NCBI GenBank assembly: GCA_002104905.1
Contig: MCFE01000596.1
Span: 1 to 54,823 of the forward strand
Length of the DNA: 54,823 nt
Direction: 5' to 3'
From: Basidiobolus meristosporus CBS 931.73
Taxonomy: Eukaryota > Basidiobolomycota > Basidiobolomycetes > Basidiobolales > Basidiobolaceae
The notes beneath the pieces are model-generated. The model saw only the letters and a list, made by a program, of their open reading frames with translations, made no database searches and was not told where the DNA came from. The stretch's first letter is position 1; every line of letters starts with the position of its first letter. A program made the translations under genes and the position numbers. This document shows, one piece after another, positions 45,794-54,823 of the stretch.

Positions 45794-47212
45794 ATGGCCG
45801 AGTACAAGGGAGGGAATTCGGAGGGACTTCGACAAGCGATGCTCGAGAAGCAACGACAGAAGATGTTGGACGATTTCGAGAAGAAGCGAGAGCAGATCAC
45901 CAAAGTAACTTTTTCGCCCTTACCTTTGACGAACCAACGAGAGGACTGACGAACTTCCGGGGGTGGCGGTGAACTATTTTCCAGGATAGTAAGGTGCGCA
46001 TCGGTTCCGACAAGTTCGTCTCGCAACACGACTCCACGGAGACCATGCTGAAGAAATCCACCATCGGGTTGGTTCAGTTGGAGGACTTCCAGCGGATCCG
46101 CTCGGAGATCGAGCTCAGACGTGCCCAGGAAGCGGCCAAGACGCTGGTGAAAGAGTAAGTAGAGGAGGTGTCGGTTGGGCGGCGGGGGAAGCGAACGGTT
46201 TAGTAACCACGTGGGTTCTCTTCAGTGACGACAAGAAGAAAAGAAAGAAGAAGAAGAAGGAGACGAGTCGGTTGTCGTTTGCCCTAGAGGAGGAGGGAGA
46301 GATGGAGGGCGAAGAAGGTAAAGGGCTGTTTGGCAGTTGCTCGATGGAACCCTCGCTCACCATGTACCTAGTGGAAGCAAAAGAAATCAAGAAGGTTAAA
46401 CTTGGAAAGAATCCGGACGTGGACACGAGCTTCCTCCCGGATCGTGATCGCGAAGCGGAGGAGAAGCGTCAGAGGGAAGAGCTACGCGTCGAATGGCTGA
46501 AGAAGCAAGAGATAATCAAGGGTGGGTGACAAACGGAGGTTTGAGCACGAGTGGGCATGGCTAACGGGCACCTTGCGTCCAGATCAAGACATAGAGATTA
46601 CCTGGAGTTATTGGGATGGAAGAGGTCATAGAAAATCCACCAAGGTTTGTTCGATCCTCCCGCCTGGTGAATTCCAGCGTCACTCATTTCGTTGCGGTTT
46701 AGTGCAAGAAGGGAGACACGATCTCCACCTTCCTGATCAAGTGTCGGGAACAAATCCCCGATATCAGAGGGGTCCACGTGGACAACCTGATGTACATCAA
46801 AGAAGATCTCATCATCCAACATGTATGTTGTCCGCGCACCATCCGCCGCGCCTAACATTGCCAGCTAACCTTTGGCCGCTGTAGCACTACACGTTCTACG
46901 ACTTCATCATCAACAAAGTCCGCGGCAAGTCAGGCCCACTCTTTAGCTTCGATGTGAAGGAGGACATCCGTCTGGTGAACGACGCCGCGGTTGAGAAGGA
47001 GGAGGTAAGTGGCTGGCATTGCTGCTCGACGCGTAACAGTACTCACCTCCCGTTTGCTTTAGTCGCATGCAGGGAAAGTCGTGGAGAGGGCGTGGTACGA
47101 GAGAAACAAGCACATCTTCCCTGCCTCTCGGTGGGAGCCTTATGATCCCGAGAAGGACTACGGGAAGTATTCCATCAAGGACAAGCGAGAATCCACCGAG
47201 CCCACCATGTAG
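45794..47212 (+). CDS. FAM50/XAP5 family nuclear protein
   Basis: Exons: 45794-45904, 45985-46154, 46226-46317, 46372-46521, 46583-46644, 46703-46822, 46885-47004, 47063-47212 (324 aa). All joins have GT..AG and keep frame. The protein starts MAEYKGG, has a Lys/Arg/Glu-rich coiled N-terminal half with a run of lysines ([10 protein letters not shown]), then the family hallmarks [58 protein letters not shown] and [18 protein letters not shown]. This C-terminal half follows human FAM50A almost residue for residue. FAM50/XAP5 proteins are nuclear and linked to spliceosomes and gene expression. The third intron (46318-46371, 54 nt) is in frame and open, so an 18-aa longer form is possible; the extra residues are not conserved, and I favour splicing. 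Polyadenylation signal AATAAA lies at 47220-47225. Confidence 0.95.
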
Positions 47213-47219
47213 ATTTCCA

Positions 47220-47225
47220 AATAAA
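47220..47225 (+). terminator. Polyadenylation signal for FAM50
   Basis: AATAAA, 8 bp after the stop codon. On the other strand, TTTATT at 47263-47268 gives AATAAA for the convergent gene, so the two 3' ends lie within 130 bp. Confidence 0.5.
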
Positions 47226-47339
47226 GTAGGATGGACCAATATCGTATGTACGACTAGTAGAATTTATTATATATACCAGATACAAAACTATACAAAAAGA
47301 CCCGGATTTGGTTACATCAATAACGACTGGTTGTGAGCC

Positions 47340-49409
47340 TTAATCTTTTCGTACTTCCACGGAGTCGTTGGGGACCCACGCGAAGTCCATGTCTTCCGGG
47401 AGTTCACTCAGATTGGTGAACGTTTGGGTGTGCTGACGAAGGGAGGGGGGGAGCTTGTCGGCGTTACGTGCCAACCGAGCGGATCTGCGCACTGGGGTCA
47501 GCACGACGTTGCAGTCCAGTGATTGTCTAAGCTTACGCGATGGGGTGATGCAAGTGTACACCAGTTGGCTAGCTTCGTTTTCAACCTCCTCCTCCAGCTG
47601 CTTTTTCACAGTGCTAACACGCTTTCCAGTAAGCTTCTTTTTCGTTGACTCCCCAGCTGGGGTGTCAGCATTAAGCAGTCGAGCGGAACGACGCACCGAG
47701 TCCAGGGCTGAGGCTTTGCTACGGCCTCTGCGTGTAGCTTTGCGGGGGGTGCTTACACTGGTAGAAGCCTCATCACCACAGCATTCACTTATGGCAACTT
47801 GATCGAGCATGTTGGTCATGTCCTCGACCTCCTTCGATGGGACATCCTCCGTTTCACTCATATTTGTGGTCTCTTCATCTTCATTAGCGGACTCCTCTTC
47901 GCTAAAGGTCACATTGGATTCTAGCACAGGAGGTGCCATAGTATCATCATCACTCACGAATGGGCTACATCTAACCTCCCGGGGCAGTTCAAATACGGGG
48001 TCTTGCTCTTTGACCTGGGAATCACTGCTGTCGAAACCATTTGAGGCCCCGTCGACAGTGCTATCACCAGTACGCCCCAAGGTTTCCGAAGCTAGCTCGC
48101 AGTCTACAGAGGATTCTTTGGAAGCGTGACCATCCATCTGGAAGCGGATGTTGATGGGCTCAAACTCCACCATTTCCCCGAGTTCGCGGTGACGACCAAT
48201 GAAGCGGTTGATGGCCACCTTAACATCCTTAGTAGGCTTGGCTTTCATTTGCTTGCCCTTTTGAAGCAGACCCAGCGCAACCTGGATGTTCCCGCATTGT
48301 TCTTCGAATTTGGCACGCTCGATCCAGTAATCGGCGGTGTAGGTGATATGCACCGTGCCGGACTTAGGAGGTGCGCCAAGAATCTCGAACATGGCTCGAG
48401 TAACCTCCTCCTCACCGGTAGCGGCATACTCCACTACCTTCGACAAGCGGAAGAGCGAGATGCCACGAGATGGGACGAACTCTTCGAGCAGGATTTCCTT
48501 GGTTTGGGCATCGATCACCTGGAGGATCTTCGGGGTCGGTACGGCGAAAGCCGACTTTCTGGATTCCACCAATTGTTGCTTTTGAATCAGGTGGAACTTG
48601 TGGACGATGGATGCGACATTTCCGGAGGCATCCTCAGTTGCCTGGTCGCACTGCTTGGGTGCTTCTTGAGGCTCTGCGGCGTTTACAGGCTCGAGTTTAA
48701 CGATCATACATGGGGAAGTCTGGGTACCAATGGTGGCATATCGGAGGGCACGGCGGGGCGTCTTCATGATACAACGGGATGTCTCAACCCTTTGTGCTGG
48801 CTTGCGCAGAGATGTGAGAGTAACATCGTTGAGGGGACCGCGTCTGACAGTTACTTGAGTAACTCGATTTGCAGAAAGATTGATCCTGGGGCTGTTTCTT
48901 TTCACCATGGGAGAGCGTTTCTTGTGAACGAGTCTACTCCTTCTGGTTGTTTTGGGGGAGGATCTGATCGGATTGGACTCTGGGTTCTGAGACTTCAAAC
49001 TTGTGCTCAAGGTGCCTCTAGTCAGTCTGCTGGTCACAGTGTTCGCGGCGAAGGTGGTCGCCCTTCTTGCGGCGGGCCTATTGGCCGGGGTTCGAAAACG
49101 CGACATGTTGGTCGCATCTTTGGCTTGTGTGGCAGGAGCCAGTGAGTAGGAAGGGTTTTGCTGCAAGACCAATCGATTGGATATCGCAGTTCTAGGCAGC
49201 TTGTTGGCAGTCCGCTGAATAGGGGTCTCGGTGAAGGGGACACGTGGGAAAGTTTTTTTCACGGTGGCCGGAAGGCGTCTCACGCTGTTGGCAACGCTCA
49301 ACGGAGCTTTGTTCAACGATTGCCCAGTATTTCGTAGCTCCTCCTTCCTCTTGCGGAACTCCTCGAGCATCCGACGGCGCTCTTCCTGGGCGGTATTCAT
49401 TGTTTCCAT
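47340..49409 (-). CDS. Basic Ser/Thr-Pro-rich protein, 689 aa, possibly CKAP2-like
   Basis: This is one uninterrupted frame from ATG 49407-49409 to TAA 47340-47342. The N-terminus (EERRRMLEEFRKRKEEL) is a charged helix likely to form a coiled coil. Residues about 30-240 are Arg/Lys-rich with many S/T-P sites (TPRRALR, NSPRINL, SPKTTRR), as in microtubule- or DNA-binding cell-cycle proteins. A more ordered segment around residues 270-425 includes DYWIERAKFEEQCGNIQVAL, a helical-repeat-like stretch. An acidic linker follows. The C-terminal part repeats a VRRSARL motif (DSVRRSARLLN, LTPVRRSARLAR) and ends with a conserved-looking LPEDMDFAWVPNDSVE. This arrangement recalls the C-terminal domain of CKAP2-type spindle proteins, but I cannot confirm it. 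The gene is convergent with FAM50 and divergent from the TM9 gene. Confidence 0.8.
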   Translation of the reverse strand: METMNTAQEERRRMLEEFRKRKEELRNTGQSLNKAPLSVANSVRRLPATVKKTFPRVPFTETPIQRTANKLPRTAISNRLVLQQNPSYSLAPATQAKDATNMSRFRTPANRPAARRATTFAANTVTSRLTRGTLSTSLKSQNPESNPIRSSPKTTRRSRLVHKKRSPMVKRNSPRINLSANRVTQVTVRRGPLNDVTLTSLRKPAQRVETSRCIMKTPRRALRYATIGTQTSPCMIVKLEPVNAAEPQEAPKQCDQATEDASGNVASIVHKFHLIQKQQLVESRKSAFAVPTPKILQVIDAQTKEILLEEFVPSRGISLFRLSKVVEYAATGEEEVTRAMFEILGAPPKSGTVHITYTADYWIERAKFEEQCGNIQVALGLLQKGKQMKAKPTKDVKVAINRFIGRHRELGEMVEFEPINIRFQMDGHASKESSVDCELASETLGRTGDSTVDGASNGFDSSDSQVKEQDPVFELPREVRCSPFVSDDDTMAPPVLESNVTFSEEESANEDEETTNMSETEDVPSKEVEDMTNMLDQVAISECCGDEASTSVSTPRKATRRGRSKASALDSVRRSARLLNADTPAGESTKKKLTGKRVSTVKKQLEEEVENEASQLVYTCITPSRKLRQSLDCNVVLTPVRRSARLARNADKLPPSLRQHTQTFTNLSELPEDMDFAWVPNDSVEVRKD

Positions 49410-49956
49410 GCTAAAAAAGGGAAGGGGAAAGTTAGTGTTGGACTGAGCCGGCGCGAGTCAGTGTCTGGTATGAACGGTGAATAAGAAAAACAGTGGAAAG
49501 CACGTATAACCGTCACGCGTGAAAACGCTATGTTGTCAAATAGTGAGTTTGCCAAATGTAAACAAACTCAGATACAATGGAGTGCGGTTTAATTGGTCGA
49601 GATCACATGATCCAGGGTGGTGCATGAAGCCTCCTCAACTCGGCCAAGAAAATTTATTTACGAAAATGAAATCTATTTCCACATCAATCCCACATCAATC
49701 CCACATCCCTCCCCACCCACAACAGTTGTAAGATCCGGTGGCAGGATTGATCAGCTATTCGTTTAGCCAAATTTGTTAGTTATCTATCAGGTTAAGTAGG
49801 CTGATTAGCTCATCTGCTAAACAGGATAGATGAGATAAGTGGGAGGGGAATATTTGAGGGATTCATCCAGTTACCAAAAAGTGAACCTTCATCACTTTGA
49901 AATCAACGTAGAAAGGTTATTTCCGTATCTGACCACCAGTGAATACCCCCAAGAAA
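49410..49956. promoter_or_regulatory. Divergent promoter between the 689-aa gene and the TM9 gene
   Basis: This is a 547-bp intergenic region. It has the TCACGCGTGA palindrome (49513-49522), an inverted CCAAT (ATTGG, 49592-49596) close to GATCACATGATC, and a short direct repeat of CACATCAATCCC (about 49680-49710). No coding frame is seen. Confidence 0.5.
49513..49522. promoter_or_regulatory. MluI-type cell-cycle box (ACGCGT) in a 10-bp palindrome
   Basis: TCACGCGTGA lies about 104-113 bp upstream of the 689-aa gene start. ACGCGT is the core of the MCB element bound by MBF in ascomycete yeasts, where it drives G1/S genes. Function here is inferred. Confidence 0.45.
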
Positions 49957-52485
49957 ATGGCTTTTGGGTTTAGACTTCCGACTTTACTCGTGTATCTGCT
50001 AACCTTGCTGCCATACATATCGTATGCCTTTCACGTCCCCGGGTTCACCCCAAACGTCTACAAAGAGAACGATAACATCCCACTTTATGTCAACAAAGTG
50101 TTCTCTGACAAGACTCAGCTGCCCCATGCTTACCATGACTTGCCGTTTGTGTGTCCCAACCCCGATGCCAAACGTTCCATGTTGAATCTGGGCGAGATCC
50201 TGAGTGGAGACCGAATCTACAACTCCGAATACAAGGTATACGTTCATCCACCCCTGACCCCACACGTGCTCCTGCCTACTAACCCATCATAGCTTCATTT
50301 CGGAGAGAACACCGAGTGCAATAGGCTGTGTACGTTACAAATCACTGCGGAAGATGCCAAGACCGCCCAAGAAATGATTAGAGATGACTATCGCGTTGAA
50401 TGGTATTGAGAACTCCGGAATGGTCAACCCGACGACAGTCGGAACTAACCCCCCCCCCTCTTCAAAGGATTGTAGATGATTTACCCAGTGCTGCGCCCTA
50501 CCATACCGTGGAAAACACCAAAAAAATGTACGAAGCAGGTTTCCACTTAGGCCAAGTTGACCCCAAGGTTTCCGCCCATTTCAGATACCCACCAACTGCA
50601 CTATCACTTCCTAACTCACTTCACCCTTTCCAAGACCTCGAAAACTTACCTCAACAACCACGTCCTGATCAACATTCTCTACGAAACCAAAGAAGCAGAC
50701 CCAACCGCCCGGCTGATCGTAGGATTCGAGGTGTATCCTTACAGGTGAATATCGACTAGTCTCTTCGCAACACCCTAGGTACAGCTAGCTAACGGCCCTC
50801 AGCATCGAGTCTGCCGCCCAGTGTCCCAACATCAAGCTCAACAACGATCAAGCGGTCCCAAAGAAGGAGATCTCGAGCCAGGATACTTCGATCGACTTCA
50901 CCTACACTGTCGTTTGGACCAAGGTATTGATCAGGCGGTGTTGCTTGTGTGGGCCTGATGTTGACGTGTTCGAATGAATCTAGGAAAATGTCATCACCTG
51001 GGGCACCCGATGGAGCCTGTACATGGCCAACAATGATCCCCAGATCCATTGGTACTCGATCATCAACTCCATGGTCATCATCCTGTTCCTGACATCGATG
51101 GTGGCCGTGATCATGCTGCGCACGCTCAACAGAGATATCTCTCTTTACAACGATGAGGACTTCAGGGTCAGTGTGTTCATGTGGATGCATCCTTGCTTGA
51201 CGTCGGTATTGATTCGGTGTAGTTTGAGGAAGCGCAAGAGGATACCATCGGATGGAAGCTTGTTCATGGAGATGTCTTCAGGGCACCTAAGTACGGCGGC
51301 CTGTTTGCGCCCCTGGTCGGTACTGGTGTCCAGCTGTTCATGATGTTCTTTGCCACCATATGTAGGTATTCCTTCTTTCCGACATCAGCCACCCATGCTA
51401 AACCTCTTCTAAAACCCAGTCTTTGGGCTTGTTGGCATCCTCAATCCTTCATACCGCGGGGGCCTCGTCTCATTTGCCTTGTTTTTATTTGTCTTCATGG
51501 GGTAAGGGATATAGTTCCGTTGCGCCGTACCAAATGCTAACCGAGATTCCAGAATGTTCGGAGGGTACTTCAGCGCACGTCTGTACAAAGTATTCAAGGG
51601 GAACTCGTGGAAGAAGAATGCGTTCATGGTATTAGTAGGCGTGATGGGGTGACATTTCCCTTCTCTAACCCACTTCCCCTAGACCGGCTTCGTTGTTCCC
51701 GGGTTCATATTTGGGATCATCTGCGTGCTCAACATCTTCGTCTGGGCCCAGCATTCATCCACCGCCATTCCGTTTGGGACATTCTTTGCACTGGTGTCCA
51801 TGTGGTTCTGCATCTCGATGCCCCTGATCTTCGTTGGGTCATTCTTCGGATTCAAAAAACAGGTGATCCAACACCCGGTACGAACTAACCAGATCCCACG
51901 TCAAATCCCTGAACAAGTGTGGTACATGCAGCCTATCCCGAGGTAAGTGAGCGTGGATTGCATGGTTGTGGTGTGACGAGCTAAAATTTCAAACCCAGCG
52001 TCTTGGTCGGCGGGTTGATGCCATTTGCTGTGATTGTGATCGAGCTCGTGTTCATCCTCAAATCGATATGGCAAGACCAGTTCTACTACATGTTCGGCTT
52101 CCTCTCCTTGGTGTTTGTCATCCTCGTGATCACGTGCATCGAGATCACCATCGTCATCACGTACTTCCAGCTCTGTGGCGAGGTTTGTGAGATCTAAATT
52201 CGGCTTGGAATCGGCGTAGCGGCTAACCTTTATGAATCCGAACAGAACTACTTGTGGTGGTGGAGATCCTTCTTTGTTGGCGGCAGCTCTGGGCTGTACA
52301 TCTTTTTATACTCGTTGATGTACTGCTTCGCGCATCTCCACATCACCCACTTCGTATCGTTCCTAGTGTTCGTCACCTACAGCTTTGTCGCATGCGTGAT
52401 ATACGCACTTGTGACCGGGTCCGTATCGTTCCTGGTCACCTACTTCTTTGTTCGTAAGATATTCCGCGCGGTGAAGCTTGATTAA
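49957..52485 (+). CDS. TM9SF/EMP70 family nonaspanin membrane protein
   Basis: There are 12 exons: 49957-50235, 50293-50402, 50468-50567, 50635-50744, 50803-50923, 50984-51166, 51223-51361, 51420-51501, 51553-51628, 51683-51942, 51999-52182, 52246-52485. All have GT..AG junctions and sum to 627 aa. It opens with a signal peptide ([15 protein letters not shown]...), then a lumenal domain ([57 protein letters not shown]). Nine membrane segments follow, with [51 protein letters not shown] and [10 protein letters not shown], closely following human TM9SF4. The C-terminus FRAVKLD ends in the KxD signal of this family, which binds COPI for Golgi retention. The family works in Golgi/endosomal sorting, adhesion and nutrient response. 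Start codon: the ATG at 49957, since the in-frame codon at 49939 is GTG. The intron 50568-50634 has a CTAAC branch site. Confidence 0.95.
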
Positions 52486-52761
52486 GCCACTTCACAGGCT
52501 AGCCTCCTAGGAGCGTTCGCCTCCCCCTCCACGTCATCATCGCCGCCCAACCTTTGTCAAATATGGCTTCACCGTAAATTTCATCCATTTCCAATCATTA
52601 ATTTATACGTATTGGACCGTTCCACTTGATGCGGTCAAGGGAAAAGAATAAAATCCTAAAGAGACGCTTCAATGCATCGGTAGTGTGACTTCAATTCGAT
52701 TTATTGTTCATTGAAATAGAAGAGGGGATGGGATTATGATACACTTTGGGGTTGATATTCG
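52486..52761. terminator. Convergent 3' ends of the TM9 and ABC genes
   Basis: This is a 276-bp intergenic region with AATAAA at 52647-52652 for the TM9 gene and TTTATT at 52700-52705 (AATAAA on the minus strand) for the ABC gene. Nothing else is seen. Confidence 0.5.
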
Positions 52762-54823
52762 CTAGCGACTGTTGGATCGGAACTTGGCGATCACGAACCC
52801 GGTGACCACGATGTTGAACAGCCAGAACATGCACATGAAGCCAAAGTTCCGCCAGCGGTGATGATAACTCCATCCCAGGGGAACGAAGAAATCATCTCCC
52901 AGGGAAGCAGAGCAGTACTCACACCCGGTTGTGGCGTTGTAGTTGTTCAAATAGCCGGCGGCCTTCGTCAGGAATTGGCCAGCGTATTGTCCGCAGGTTT
53001 GACCAGAGGGTGGATTGAATACATAGAATTCGTCCGGCTTGCAGGTCACTTTGAAGTTGTGTAGCTCGTTGACCACTAGCCCTTCGATCCAGTAATGGAA
53101 TGGATCTAACCAGTACATCCATGCTCTCCAGAAACCTGGCATCGAGTTGTGAGGGACAACCACACCGCAGAACAGATTGAGCATGGAGAAGAAGAAGGGG
53201 TTGAGTAAGGCGGCCATTTGCTTGCTGGACGAGAATGAGGCGATCATTTGGCCTAAGGAGATGGTAAAGAAGGCGAAGACGACATACATGAGCCACGAGT
53301 AGATGGCATGGGCAGAGGCCTCGCTGTAGCCGCATATGTAATAGAAGATCAGCCAGAATGTGGTGATGGTCACCAAGAGGAACGGAAGCTCGGTTAGCAT
53401 GATGGAGAGCCAGAAGGGCTTCCATCCGTACATTTTACTGGAATGCTCCCTGTTGTAGACGTTACGTTCCTCGATGAATCTAGGCTGGGACAGATTCATG
53501 AAAATCGTCCCCATGACGGAAGACTGGAAAAGAGCGAACACACGCGCCTGTAACTCTCCTTGACTGTGACCCATCTTGTAAAACGAAAAGCCAAGAAGAA
53601 GGGAGAAAACGGTACAGAACATGTGCCTTCCGAGGTTGTAGGTGGGGTTACGCCACCACGAGAGAGCCATTCTGGTCCAAACAACCTTCAGCTGGGTACC
53701 GAATGGAGTGGCAAACTCCCGCTGGTTTTTCAGCTCCTCCCTGGTCAACTGTTTGGGAGTGATATGATCAAGTGTTTGTTGTGTTTGCTTCTTTTCGGGG
53801 GACTCGTTCCATATGGATGGCCAATCCAAGGCCCGTTTATCATTGATGACATCAAGAATATATTCAGCTGGGTTGGCATCAGGAGCACAAGAAGGAGCAC
53901 CGTTACGCTCAAAGTAGCCCAATATAGTCTTAGAGTCAGGGCCCAGTTCTCCGAAGTAGACGGTCTTACCACCGCGGGCAAGGAGCAACATGTGGTCGAA
54001 GAAGTCGAAGAGGACCGCACTCGGTTGATGGATGGTGCAGAGAACAGCCTGACCCTGGTTAGCCAACTTGCGCATGAAACGGATAATGTTGAAGGCAGCC
54101 TGTGCATCCAGGCCAGACGTTGGCTCGTCGAGAAAGACCAACTTGGGCTTGGCGACCAACTCTACACCAATGGTCAGACGTTTACGTTGCTCTACTGAAA
54201 TGCCAACACCAGTTTCGACATCTCCGATGACAGCATCAGCGATATCCTCCATTTCCAGAAGTCTGATGATCTCCTCTACATAGGCATCTTTCTCAGCCTT
54301 AGACACCTCTGCAGGCTGTCTAAGGTAAGCGGAGAATTGGAGGGATCTCTCACGGTCACGGCAGGGTTGTGGACATCCATCTGCTCGCAATAGCCAGTGG
54401 TACGTTGGAAATCTGGGCCAATTGGACGCTCATCCACCAAAATATCCCCGTCACTTTACCGATAGACTTACGTTGAGCTAGCACATCCAGAAGCGTCGTC
54501 TTGCCTGCGCCAGAAGCACCCATAAGAGCAGTCATCTGGCCTGGCTTGACCCAACCATCAATTTGTTCAGCAGCTGTTTACCTTCAGGGAATCCTTTGGC
54601 CGGCACTACGTAGTCAATGTGTGTGCCAGGTGAAAGTGGTCCCCTGAAGCTGGATATCATCGGACTTCTCATCCACCTTCACTCTTGATTCCTGGCCTGT
54701 CTCTTGGGCGAGTTTTTTTGTGGGCTTGAACATGTTCAAGGTGAATCCCCCTCTTCCGAATTGCTTGACCTCCATGGCAATCATGGCGAGGATGAGTACA
54801 ACACCCACCAGCAGATAACAGTG
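52762..54823 (-). CDS. PDR-type ABC transporter (ABCG), C-terminal half, partial
   Basis: This is the second half of a full-size pleiotropic drug resistance transporter, cut by the right edge. From 54823 leftward: the end of the first membrane domain and linker ([17 protein letters not shown]), then NBD2 with FTW, Walker [10 protein letters not shown], the PDR-type signature [14 protein letters not shown], Walker [13 protein letters not shown] and the His switch [11 protein letters not shown]2 follows ([12 protein letters not shown], about six membrane helices), with a Cys-rich outer loop ([24 protein letters not shown]) and the typical PDR C-terminal helix, ending FRSNSR at 52762. Such pumps export drugs, lipids and toxic compounds at the plasma membrane. 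The frame is open from about 54345 to 52762 but is broken by four apparent single-base indels between 54345 and 54626. Either sequence errors near a contig end or pseudogenisation could explain them. Confidence 0.9.

Noticed and set aside
46115-46426. A Ser-rich open frame on the minus strand over FAM50.
   Set aside because: It mirrors the Lys/Glu-rich exon of FAM50 and has no support of its own.
48126-49145. A 339-aa open frame on the plus strand opposite the 689-aa gene.
   Set aside because: It lies wholly antisense to a longer frame with clear amino-acid bias and repeated motifs. It has no recognisable domain and no promoter context, so it is a shadow.
50541-50586. An alternative 46-nt intron in the TM9 gene (donor after the YEA codons).
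   Set aside because: It would remove the conserved [10 protein letters not shown] segment. The 67-nt intron 50568-50634, with a CTAAC branch site, keeps that segment and gives a better family alignment.
1-54823. tRNA or rRNA genes, CRISPR arrays and long tandem repeats.
   Set aside because: None was recognised on reading. The tRNA-like stretches are retrotransposon primer sites of 9-12 bases only.

Overview
The window looks like nuclear DNA of a filamentous fungus. The host genes at the right carry many short GT..AG introns (about 50-80 nt), several with a CTAAC-type branch site, as is usual in fungi. The phylum cannot be fixed from the sequence; intron density suits a basidiomycete or an early-diverging lineage. 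There are two blocks: about 45.5 kb of AT-rich nested transposable elements (1-45467) and a compact, more GC-rich gene cluster (45794 to the right edge). No rRNA, tRNA or CRISPR array was recognised.

The transposon block holds: (i) a Tnp2-type (CACTA/CMC-like) DNA transposon family in several decayed copies (A 1-6700, E 6701-8150, F 8151-9251, a short deletion derivative C 23203-24279, D 24392-30574, B 32691-41757). Comparing copies gives a layout of 17-bp terminal inverted repeats, a Tnp2 transposase, and a divergently read second gene ('ORF-X'); (ii) Ty3/gypsy elements with 368-369 bp LTRs and 4-bp target duplications, including a 13.5 kb composite (9308-22839) in which two copies lie tail-to-tail; (iii) copia family A, two full-length copies (11577-16263, 25503-30185) with 369-bp LTRs; (iv) copia family B, one full-length but broken copy (35567-41445) plus many solo or partial LTRs of about 350 bp; (v) a 732-bp foldback palindrome (43267-43998) and partial relatives; (vi) a 0.8-kb TG..CA repeat of uncertain class (3577-4380, 36560-37392). 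Target-site duplications allow much of the insertion order to be read. A copia-B LTR was hit by the gypsy composite, which was hit by copia-A1. Tnp2 copy D was hit by copia-A2. Tnp2 copy B was hit by copia-B, which was hit by a solo copia-B LTR and by the 0.8-kb repeat.

The gene block holds four host genes: a FAM50/XAP5 nuclear protein (+, 45794-47212); a convergent basic protein of 689 aa, possibly CKAP2-like (-, 47340-49409); a divergent TM9SF/EMP70 nonaspanin (+, 49957-52485, 12 exons); and a convergent PDR-type ABC transporter cut by the right edge (-, 52762-54823), with a cluster of frame disruptions in its second nucleotide-binding domain. These are housekeeping or transport genes with no evident shared pathway. 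A perfect 18-bp CACGTG palindrome lies upstream of FAM50, and an ACGCGT palindrome lies upstream of the 689-aa gene.
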